From NCBI GenBank assembly GCA_035715525.1, contig DASTLA010000127.1, positions 1 to 8,340 of the forward strand: a DNA stretch of 8,340 nucleotides, read 5' to 3'. Position numbers and translations under genes: made by a program. This stretch comes from JAHBWI01 sp035715525. GTDB taxonomy: Bacteria > Nitrospirota > Nitrospiria > Nitrospirales > Nitrospiraceae. Positions 1 to 7,854 of this stretch are shown here, one piece after another; positions within the stretch are counted from its first letter, which is position 1; the number at the start of each line of letters is the position of its first letter. The notes under the pieces are model-generated. The model was given only the letters and a program-made list of their open reading frames with translations, was not told the origin of the DNA and made no database searches.

Positions 1-404
1 AGCACCCCTTCCGCCTCGGACGATTTGCCTTGCGCGAGATACACATCGGCCAAATGGTTCAATACCTCGGCCGAGCGCGGATTCAGCTTGAGCGACTGGT
101 TGAACGCCTGAACCGCCTCGTCCGGATTTCGCTTTCCATTGAAATAGACCAAGCCCAACAGGTGATACGCTTCGGGTTGACTCGGGTTCTGTTGGAGGGA
201 TTTCTTGAGAGCCTCGATCGCGCCGTCGGCATCGCCTTCCCTGAACAGCGCGACGCCTTTCTCATAACTGCGCCTGCCCTGGTCTGACGACACCTCGGCA
301 GCCTGCAAGACGCCGGGCTGAGCGAACAAGCTCGTGAATAGGAGCATCTGCGCCAGAACGACGTGGGCCGATGTGTTCAGCAGTCCGCTATGCACGTCGC
401 GCAT
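1..404 (-). CDS. TPR-repeat protein with N-terminal signal peptide (3' end beyond window)
   Basis: Reading the minus strand from an ATG at 404-402 gives 134 codons that stay open to the window edge, so the C-terminus is missing. Residues about 15-28 (VVLAQMLLFTSLFA) form a hydrophobic core, followed by a plausible signal peptidase site near VLQA-AE (residues 32-37), so export to the periplasm is predicted. Two complete TPR units follow, about residues 46-78 and 79-112, with the usual pattern of small and aromatic residues and the NP ending (QQNPSQPEAYHLLG, LKLNPRSAEVLNHLA). A third begins at about 113. TPR proteins are scaffolds for protein-protein contact, so the partner cannot be named. The start is the first ATG after an in-frame stop. 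I see no clear Shine-Dalgarno sequence. The gene is divergent from secA and has its own promoter (466-494). No specific family was recognised. Confidence 0.85.
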   Translation of the reverse strand, partial: MRDVHSGLLNTSAHVVLAQMLLFTSLFAQPGVLQAAEVSSDQGRRSYEKGVALFREGDADGAIEALKKSLQQNPSQPEAYHLLGLVYFNGKRNPDEAVQAFNQSLKLNPRSAEVLNHLADVYLAQGKSSEAEGV

Positions 405-465
405 GGAGGCCCATGGTGAGTGCGGTCATCGATTGCTTGGAGCAGTTTCTCAGACGCACCGGCGC

Positions 466-494
466 ACTATAGAATGGGGAAGAGATGAAATCAA
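466..494 (-). promoter_or_regulatory. sigma70-type promoter for the TPR gene
   Basis: Read on the minus strand, TTGATT (494-489) and TATAGT (471-466) are separated by 17 bases. Each box differs from the TTGACA/TATAAT consensus at one or two positions, and the spacing is optimal. Transcription would start near 459, giving a leader of about 55 bases before the TPR start codon at 404. The call is from sequence match only. Confidence 0.65.
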
Positions 495-576
495 CGCGAG
501 AGCCGATCCCTGGCCGACGTTTCGAGCAGGAGCGCGCCCGCTCGCATCTTCGGTAGGATTCCTGCCATGATTGCTG

Positions 577-582
577 TATACT
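577..582 (+). promoter_or_regulatory. candidate -10 element of the secA promoter
   Basis: TATACT at 577-582 matches the TATAAT consensus at five of six positions and would start transcription near 589, about 54 bases before secA. No good -35 box lies 16-18 bases upstream. An imperfect 15-base palindrome at 552-566 occupies that place, so activation by a bound regulator or a different sigma factor is possible. Confidence 0.4.
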
Positions 583-605
583 TCGCCGTTGAACTTTTGA
601 GGCCC

Positions 606-627
606 CCCGAGCCGCCATCCACTCGGG
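606..627 (+). promoter_or_regulatory. hairpin in the secA leader
   Basis: CCCGAG (606-611) and CTCGGG (622-627) are perfectly complementary with a 10-base loop. The stem ends 15 bases before the secA ATG. The region between stem and start is AT-rich and has no Shine-Dalgarno sequence. There is no T-tract, so this is not a terminator. It may influence ribosome access to secA, but that is inference. Confidence 0.4.
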
Positions 628-642
628 ACACCATATATTCCC

Positions 643-3345
<2,703 letters not shown>

Positions 3346-3610
3346 CGAAGTAGTCGATGCCGCTCCGCGCAGAAGTTCGACGTCCCGCGCTTCGTCCGCC
3401 TCGGTGGCGCAACTCGTTCCGTTCAAGCTGTGCTTCAGCGGCACTTCGAACAGTGCTACCGTCTGCAGGGCAGAAATTTCCGCTCGGCCGTTCCGCAAGT
3501 CGCAACACTGACTAATTCGTCACGCCTCGCACGAGAGGAAGGAATGTCTACAGCGGCTCTTCGAGCACCGAGAGTATGCGCGGCCACATTGTTCGGCGGG
3601 TCTTTTCGCC
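3346..3610. other. Intergenic region after secA with no supported gene
   Basis: I find no protein-coding or RNA gene here. A 32-codon frame at 3544-3642 starts with ATG after a GAGG-like sequence, but it runs through the downstream promoter and resembles nothing known. A weak two-part stem (GTTC at 3421-3424 with GAAC at 3448-3451, and GTGC with GCAC inside) could be the remains of a secA terminator but lacks a T-tract. Antisense frames here are extensions of the secA shadow frames. Confidence 0.5.
3421..3451 (+). terminator. weak hairpin downstream of secA, possible terminator
   Basis: GTTC (3421-3424) pairs with GAAC (3448-3451), and inside it GTGC pairs with GCAC around a 7-base loop, separated by an internal loop. 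It lies about 75 bases after the secA stop. There is no run of T after it, so intrinsic termination would be poor. It is listed because it is the best stem I see between secA and the next promoter. Confidence 0.2.
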
Positions 3611-3638
3611 TTGACTTGCCCGCGACCCAGCGGATAAT
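3611..3638 (+). promoter_or_regulatory. sigma70-type promoter for the methyltransferase-nuo unit
   Basis: TTGACT (3611-3616) and GATAAT (3633-3638) are separated by 16 bases. Each box matches the consensus at five of six positions, making this the best promoter in the window. The start of transcription would be near 3645, giving an 85-base leader to the GTG at 3730. No better promoter was seen before nuoA, so the methyltransferase and nuo genes are probably co-transcribed from here. Confidence 0.7.
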
Positions 3639-3680
3639 CTAACCCCCTCTTTTCCCTAGAGAATACGGTAGAAGAGCCGT

Positions 3681-3702
3681 GTTTCTGCGGCACAGCGGAA
3701 AC
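3681..3702 (+). promoter_or_regulatory. leader hairpin upstream of the methyltransferase gene
   Basis: GTTTCTGC (3681-3688) pairs with GCGGAAAC (3695-3702) over 8 bp, including one G-U pair, around the 6-base loop GGCACA. It lies inside the predicted leader, 27 bases before the chosen start. No T-tract follows, so it is more likely a leader structure or an RNA stability element than a terminator. It also makes the upstream GTG at 3679 an unlikely start. Confidence 0.4.
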
Positions 3703-3729
3703 TGTTGCTCGACTACCGACAAGGGTGGT

Positions 3730-4974
3730 GTCACTTTGAGCACCGGACATCCGCAACTGCTGGCCGAGATCGCCGCTGAGATCATCTCCCGAGGACCGAT
3801 CTCCTTCGCCCGGTTCATGGAGCTCGCGCTTTACCATCCGCAGTTCGGATATTACGTCCGCCCGGTCAAGGAGAATGAAGAACGAATCGGCTGGTCCGGC
3901 GACTTCTATACCAGCTCAGACGTTCATCCGATTCTCGGACAAGCCCTCGCCCGACAAGCTTGGCAAATCGATCGACAACTGGGGCATCCGGAGCCGTTCG
4001 CGGTCGTCGAGATGGGCGCAGGCAAAGGACTGCTGGCACGCGATTTTCTCGACGCCTGTAGTCATGCGCCGGCAGGCTTTGCGGATCGCGTCCGTTACGT
4101 CTTGATCGAACGCAGCGCCTCGATGCGCGCCATGCAACAGCAGAACCTGGCGCCCTGGCTCCGCGAGAGAGGCCGGGTGGCTTGGTTGGACCGCCTGGAC
4201 GACCTTCCCCAGCAGAGCGTGACCGGCTTGTTTTTCTCGAACGAACTCGTCGACGCCTTTCCCGTCCACCGCCTCGTGGTTGCCGAGAGTCGGGTTCAAG
4301 AGTTCTACGTCGATTACCGGGATGGACGGTTGGTCGAAACCTATCGACCGGTCTCGGAACAGCTGGCCTCTTACTTGTCCGAGGCGGGCGTTACCTTGCC
4401 GAATGGATACCGAGCCGAGGTCAATCTTGCGGCGCTCGACTGGATGAGTCAGGTCGCGGCGGCCATGGCGCGAGGCCTTGTCATTACGATCGACTATGGC
4501 CACACGTCGCAAGATCTGTATGGGCCGGAGCGCAGGAACGGGACGTTTCTGTGCTATTACAGTCAGACCACGAACGACGATGCCTTGAGCCGCGTCGGCG
4601 AGCAGGACATGACGGCCCACGTGGATTTCACCGCTCTCGCACGCAGAGGCCACGAGGCAGGATTGGAAGTCACTGGGTTCACTAACCAGATGAGTTTTTT
4701 GATCGGGCTGGGGATGGAGGAGATGTTGGAATCGCTCCAGCCCGAGTCGCCCGAATTTTTTGCGGCCATCCACTTGTTGAAGCCGGATGGCATGGGACGC
4801 ACGTTCAAGGTTCTCGTCCAACACAAGGGCATGCCGAATCCGGAGCTGGACGGATTGAGATTCCAGCCGTTCTTCGGCTCGATCCTGACGACAGAAAAGA
4901 CGTCAACCGTCGACCGTCATGCATCCGGCGAAGCCGTGCCGCGGCCGGAAATGATCATGACGATCGACCATTGA
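3730..4974 (+). CDS. MidA/NDUFAF7-family SAM-dependent methyltransferase (putative complex I assembly factor)
   Basis: A 414-residue protein of the class I methyltransferase family that includes mitochondrial MidA/NDUFAF7 (COG1565 type). Family landmarks appear in order: ISFARFMELALYHPQFGYY near the N-terminus, GDFYTSSD (57-64), the SAM-binding loop EMGAGKG (94-100), NELVDAFPVH (171-180), GYRAEVN, IDYG (254-257), GTFLCYY and TAHVDFT. NDUFAF7 symmetrically dimethylates an arginine of NDUFS2, the NuoD homologue, during complex I assembly. The gene ends 13 bases before nuoA, so the same role is a reasonable inference here. I chose GTG at 3730 because AAGGG lies 4-5 bases upstream. TTG at 3736 is a close alternative with GGTGG 7 bases upstream. 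GTG at 3679 would put a leader hairpin in the coding region. The last 25 or so residues are unlike the family and are encoded by a repeat array (4901-4983). Confidence 0.88.
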   Translation, partial: VTLSTGHPQLLAEIAAEIISRGPISFARFMELALYHPQFGYYVRPVKENEERIGWSGDFYTSSDVHPILGQALARQAWQIDRQLGHPEPFAVVEMGAGKGLLARDFLDACSHAPAGFADRVRYVLIERSASMRAMQQQNLAPWLRERGRVAWLDRLDDLPQQSVTGLFFSNELVDAFPVHRLVVAESRVQEFYVDYRDGRLVETYRPVSEQLASYLSEAGVTLPNGYRAEVNLAALDWMSQVAAAMARGLVITIDYGHTSQDLYGPERRNGTFLCYYSQTTNDDALSRVGEQDMTAHVDFTALARRGHEAGLEVTGFTNQMSFLIGLGMEEMLESLQPESPEFFAAIHLLKPDGMGRTFKVLVQHKGMPNPELDGLRFQPFFGSILTTEKTSTVDRHASGEAVPRPEMIMTIDH

Positions 4975-4983
4975 CGGTTGACG
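4901..4983. repeat. Inverted array of 7-bp units at the methyltransferase-nuoA junction
   Basis: The left arm has three tandem heptamers: CGTCAAC (4901-4907), CGTCGAC (4908-4914), CGTCATG (4915-4921). The right arm, after 34 bases, has four in opposite orientation: CATGACG (4956-4962), ATCGACC (4963-4969), ATTGACG (4970-4976), GTTGACG (4977-4983). Eleven bases (4901-4911) pair perfectly with 4973-4983. A second block, 4909-4921, pairs with 4956-4968 at 12 of 13 positions. The array contains the methyltransferase stop codon (4972-4974) and ends 4 bases before the nuoA ATG. It is the same family as the arrays at 5940-5997 and 7776-7848. Confidence 0.75.
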
Positions 4984-4987
4984 CATC

Positions 4988-5359
4988 ATGGGTAACGAAA
5001 GCGCACCGCTAAATTACATACCGATCCTGATCTTCATCGTCATCGCGTTCGCGTTCGGCGCGGTCCAGTTGCTGATCGGGCGCATTGTCCGCCCCAACCG
5101 GCCGTACCGCGCCAAGCTGGCTCCGTATGAAAGCGGAAGCCCCCTGTTTTCCGATGCCCGTATCCAGTTCCCGATGCGCTATTACATCATCGCGATGCTG
5201 TTCGTGATCTTCGATATTGAGATCGTGTTCATGTTTCCCTGGGCGGTCGCTTTCAAAAAGCTCGGGCTAGTAGGATTGATAGAGATGGCCGTCTTCATCG
5301 GCATCCTGATCGTTGGGTTTTGGTATGCGTGGAAAAAAGGAGCGCTCGAATGGGACTAG
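4988..5359 (+). CDS. nuoA: NADH-quinone oxidoreductase subunit A
   Basis: NuoA (ND3 homologue) is a membrane subunit of complex I at the joint between the membrane and peripheral arms, close to the quinone channel. The 123-residue product has three transmembrane segments at about residues 10-30, 65-88 and 96-116. The long loop between the first two carries APYESGSPLF (46-54), the family signature, with Ser at the place of the ND3 switch cysteine, as in E. coli. The second helix contains VIFDIE (73-78), whose acidic residues are conserved. The length is normal and ends in GALEWD, typical of NuoA. No Shine-Dalgarno sequence is seen; the heptamer array covers the place where it would be. nuoB follows after 97 bases. 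Confidence 0.97.
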   Translation: MGNESAPLNYIPILIFIVIAFAFGAVQLLIGRIVRPNRPYRAKLAPYESGSPLFSDARIQFPMRYYIIAMLFVIFDIEIVFMFPWAVAFKKLGLVGLIEMAVFIGILIVGFWYAWKKGALEWD

Positions 5360-5369
5360 CTTGCCGACC

Positions 5370-5444
5370 ACGCAATGAGGAATGTCGACTGCTGAATGTT
5401 GAATGTCCTTCCCACTCAGTATTCAGCATTCACAAATCAGCATT
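5370..5444. repeat. Inverted array of a second 7-bp unit at the nuoA-nuoB junction
   Basis: Left arm units are GAGGAAT (5377-5383), GTCGACT (5384-5390), GCTGAAT (5391-5397) and GTTGAAT (5398-5404), perhaps preceded by ACGCAAT (5370-5376). After 9 bases the right arm has ACTCAGT (5414-5420), ATTCAGC (5421-5427), ATTCACA (5428-5434) and AATCAGC (5435-5441), then ATT. TGCTGAAT (5390-5397) pairs perfectly with ATTCAGCA (5421-5428). The layout matches the other nuo arrays but the unit is GNTGAAT/ATTCAGC. The nuoB ribosome binding site follows immediately. Confidence 0.65.
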
Positions 5445-5448
5445 GGAG
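5445..5448 (+). promoter_or_regulatory. Shine-Dalgarno sequence that fixes the nuoB start
   Basis: GGAG at 5445-5448 lies 8 bases before GTG at 5457. It supports GTG rather than the upstream in-frame ATG at 5403, which lies inside the repeat array and would add 18 residues unlike NuoB. Confidence 0.7.
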
Positions 5449-5456
5449 TACACGTA

Positions 5457-5936
5457 GTGAGCTTCCTCGAGCGACAACTGGATGCCAATGTGCTGACGAC
5501 CAACTTGGATGCGTTCGTCTGTTGGGCGCGGAAGTCGTCCTTGTGGCCGATGACGTTCGGATTGGCTTGCTGCGCGATCGAGATGATCGCCAGTGTGTCT
5601 TCCCGGTACGACATCGATCGGTTCGGCGCCGGAGTCTTCCGTGCGTCTCCGCGGCAATCCGACCTCATGATCGTAGCCGGGACGGTCACGCGGAAGATGG
5701 CTCCCGTCATCCGACGGATCTACGATCAAATGGCAGAACCGCGGTACGTGATCTCCATGGGGTCCTGCGCGACGTCCGGGAACCATTACAACAGTTACGC
5801 GGTCGTGCAGGGTGTGGATCAGATCGTCCCGGTGGACGTCTACATACCGGGCTGTCCGCCGCGGCCCGAGGCGCTGCTGGACGGGCTCCTCAAGCTGCAG
5901 GAGAAGATCCAGCGCGAAAAAGTGTTCGTCCGGTAG
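5457..5936 (+). CDS. nuoB: NADH-quinone oxidoreductase subunit B
   Basis: NuoB (PSST homologue) carries iron-sulfur cluster N2, which passes electrons to quinone at its interface with NuoD. The 159-residue protein from GTG 5457 is of usual length. The N2 ligands are visible: the adjacent pair C38-C39 (GLACCAIEM), C104 (MGSCATSGNHYNSY) and C133 (IPGCPPRPEAL). The family segment WARKSSLWPMTFGLACCAIE is intact, as is the ASPRQSDLMIVAGTVTRKMA block. The start is set by GGAG with 8-base spacing. The longer reading from ATG 5403 is rejected because it translates the repeat array. It lies between nuoA and nuoCD in the normal complex I gene order. Confidence 0.97.
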   Translation: MSFLERQLDANVLTTNLDAFVCWARKSSLWPMTFGLACCAIEMIASVSSRYDIDRFGAGVFRASPRQSDLMIVAGTVTRKMAPVIRRIYDQMAEPRYVISMGSCATSGNHYNSYAVVQGVDQIVPVDVYIPGCPPRPEALLDGLLKLQEKIQREKVFVR

Positions 5937-5939
5937 GAG

Positions 5940-5997
5940 CGTCACCGGTCAATGGTCAATCGCAAAAGAAATCCAGTCCCCCGTATGACGAACGACG
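5940..5997. repeat. Inverted array of 7-bp units at the nuoB-nuoCD junction (degenerate)
   Basis: The left arm has CGTCACC (5940-5946) and a perfect tandem pair of GGTCAAT (5947-5953 and 5954-5960). After 23 bases the right arm has TATGACG (5984-5990) and AACGACG (5991-5997). The arrangement and unit resemble the arrays at 4901-4983 and 7776-7848, but the arms are too diverged to form a long stem. It starts 4 bases after the nuoB stop and ends 15 bases before the nuoCD ATG. Confidence 0.5.
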
Positions 5998-6012
5998 CAA
6001 CACGATTTGAGC

Positions 6013-7764
6013 ATGCAACCTCTGCTTGAACGACTGATGACCGCCTTTCCCGACGCGATCCGCGCCGTGGAAGTGGACGCCGTCCGCGATGAAGTCACGA
6101 CTCGCGTCGAGGCCTCTCGCATCGCAGACGTCGCGCGCTGGCTGCACGATACGCCGGAGGCGGCATTCGACCATATTACCGATATTTGCTCGGCCGACTA
6201 TCCGGACGACCGCCAACGATTCGAGGTGATCTATCAGTTGTTGTCGCTGCCTCATCGCCGGCGGATTCGCCTGAAAGCCAGGGTCACCGAGGAGGCCGCG
6301 GAGATCCCGTCGGTCACGGGCATCTGGAAAGGCGCCGAATTCATGGAGCGCGAGGTCTACGACCTGATGGGCATCAAATTCACCGGCCATCCCGATCTTC
6401 GCCGGATCCTCCTGCCGGAAGATTACGAGGAAGGCCATCCATTGCGGAAGGATTTCCCGACCGAAGGACGGGGCTGGCGCAGCACCTTCCCCTTCATTCC
6501 ACGGCTGGACGAACCGGCCGCCGACTTGCCCGATCAAGGAGAAATACCGGACAAGCAGAAACAAGCCTTTCTCGCGCCTCCGACGGCCGGCGGTCCGCGA
6601 CGCGAAGAATTGCTGTTGAATATGGGGCCGCAGCATCCCAGCACGCACGGCGTGCTGCGAGTGGTGCTCGAATTGGACGGCGAGCGGATCGTCAAGGCGA
6701 CTCCCGATCTGGGCTATCTGCATCGCGGCGTGGAGAAGCTGGCGGAAGGCCTCCATTACATGCAGGTGATTCCGCACACCGACCGGCTCGATTACGTCTG
6801 CGCCATGGCCAACAACTACGCCTATGTGCGGGCCGTGGAGAAGCTGTTGGATATCAAAGTCCCGGAGCGTGCGGAATATGTCCGGACCATCGTCGCGGAG
6901 ATGCAGCGGATCATCGGGCATTTGTTCTGGTTGGGCACGCAAGCTCTCGACATCGGCGCCATGACCGTCTTCTTTTGGACGTTCCGCGAGCGGGAAGTGC
7001 TGCTCGACATGTTCGAAAAGCTCTGCGGCGCACGGTTGACGCTGAACTACTATCGCATCGGGGGAGTGGACAGCGACTTCACTCCGGATTTGGTCGCGAG
7101 ATTGAAAGCCTTTTTGCAGACCTTCCCGGATAAGGTGCGCGAGTACGATCAGTTGCTCATGTCCAACCGAATCTGGGTGGGCCGCACGAAAAACGTGGCT
7201 GTCATTTCCGCCGAAGATGCCATCAACTTTGGCCTGACCGGGCCGAGCCTTCGCGGATCAGGAGTAGATTACGACGTGCGCAAGTACGAGCCGTACGGGG
7301 CGTACGACAAAGTCGATTGGGAAGTGCCGGTCGGCAAGCAAGGCGACACCTACGACCGTTACTGGGTTCGGATGGAAGAGTTGCGTCAAAGCGCCCGGAT
7401 CATCCGCCAATGTCTCGACCAATTGCCCGACGGCCCGATCATGGCCGATGTCCCGCAGGTGATCCCGCCGCCCAAGGCGAAGGTCATGCGGGATATGGAA
7501 AGCTTGATTCATCATTTCATCATTTTCACGCAGGGATTCAAGCCGCCCAAGGGGGAGACCTACTGCGGAACGGAAGCGCCCAAGGGGGAGCTGGGATTTT
7601 TCATCATCAGCGACGGCAGTCCGCGGCCGTATCGATTGAAAATCCGCGCTCCCTCGTTCATTCATATGGGAGCCTTCGACCATATGGCGCGCGGCTACCT
7701 AATCTCGGACATCATCACCATTTTTGGGACGTACGACATCGTGATGGGAGAATGTGACCGATGA
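6013..7764 (+). CDS. nuoCD: NADH-quinone oxidoreductase fused subunit C/D
   Basis: A single 583-residue chain joins NuoC (30-kDa homologue, residues about 1-160) and NuoD (49-kDa homologue, about 195-583), as in E. coli NuoCD. The NuoC part has the signature EREVYDLMGIKFTGHPDLRR (112-131) followed by ILLPEDYEEGHPLRKDFP. A charged, proline-containing linker follows. The NuoD part opens with NMGPQHPSTHGVLR: H207 corresponds to the quinone-site histidine and Y261 (DRLDYV) to the quinone-site tyrosine. It ends in DIVMGECDR as is typical. R238 in GYLHRGVEK aligns with the arginine of NDUFS2 that NDUFAF7 methylates. NuoCD sits in the peripheral arm and forms most of the quinone-binding cavity with NuoB. 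I chose ATG 6013; TTG 6007 two codons upstream is possible. Neither has a clear Shine-Dalgarno sequence. Confidence 0.97.
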   Translation: MQPLLERLMTAFPDAIRAVEVDAVRDEVTTRVEASRIADVARWLHDTPEAAFDHITDICSADYPDDRQRFEVIYQLLSLPHRRRIRLKARVTEEAAEIPSVTGIWKGAEFMEREVYDLMGIKFTGHPDLRRILLPEDYEEGHPLRKDFPTEGRGWRSTFPFIPRLDEPAADLPDQGEIPDKQKQAFLAPPTAGGPRREELLLNMGPQHPSTHGVLRVVLELDGERIVKATPDLGYLHRGVEKLAEGLHYMQVIPHTDRLDYVCAMANNYAYVRAVEKLLDIKVPERAEYVRTIVAEMQRIIGHLFWLGTQALDIGAMTVFFWTFREREVLLDMFEKLCGARLTLNYYRIGGVDSDFTPDLVARLKAFLQTFPDKVREYDQLLMSNRIWVGRTKNVAVISAEDAINFGLTGPSLRGSGVDYDVRKYEPYGAYDKVDWEVPVGKQGDTYDRYWVRMEELRQSARIIRQCLDQLPDGPIMADVPQVIPPPKAKVMRDMESLIHHFIIFTQGFKPPKGETYCGTEAPKGELGFFIISDGSPRPYRLKIRAPSFIHMGAFDHMARGYLISDIITIFGTYDIVMGECDR

Positions 7765-7775
7765 AGGCCGTTGAC

Positions 7776-7848
7776 CGTCACACGTCAAGCGTCAATGGAG
7801 CGGAGAGCGCCTCTTTCTCGGTTGACGTATGACGATTGACGCTGTGAC
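7776..7848. repeat. Inverted array of 7-bp units at the nuoCD-nuoE junction
   Basis: The left arm has CGTCACA (7776-7782), CGTCAAG (7783-7789) and CGTCAAT (7790-7796). After 24 bases the right arm has GTTGACG (7821-7827), TATGACG (7828-7834), ATTGACG (7835-7841) and CTGTGAC (7842-7848). GTCACA (7777-7782) pairs with TGTGAC (7843-7848), CGTCAA (7783-7788) with TTGACG (7836-7841) and CGTCA (7790-7794) with TGACG (7830-7834): 17 bp with one bulge and one mismatch. A further GTTGAC (7770-7775) sits just before. The array ends 6 bases before the nuoE ATG. Confidence 0.75.
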
Positions 7849-7854
7849 TAGGGT

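Noticed and set aside
3544..3642. 32-codon frame with a GAGG-like sequence before its ATG
   Set aside because: It runs through the -35 and -10 boxes of the promoter at 3611-3638, resembles no known peptide and is short enough to occur by chance.
3679..3729. GTG at 3679 as methyltransferase start
   Set aside because: It has no Shine-Dalgarno sequence, adds residues not typical of the family and reads through an 8-bp leader hairpin.
4901..4983. CRISPR array or insertion sequence ends
   Set aside because: The units are 7 bp, directly adjacent and inverted, with no spacers of CRISPR length. No transposase gene lies between or beside the arms.
5123..5137. Ser in place of Cys in the NuoA YESG loop as an anomaly
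   Set aside because: E. coli NuoA also has Ser here, so the change is normal among bacteria.
5403..5456. Upstream ATG start for nuoB
   Set aside because: The 18 added residues are translation of the repeat array. GTG 5457 has a well-placed GGAG and gives the usual NuoB N-terminus.
7776..7848. Intrinsic terminator between nuoCD and nuoE
   Set aside because: The stem has no T-tract after it and runs into the nuoE start. Termination here would separate subunits of one complex.
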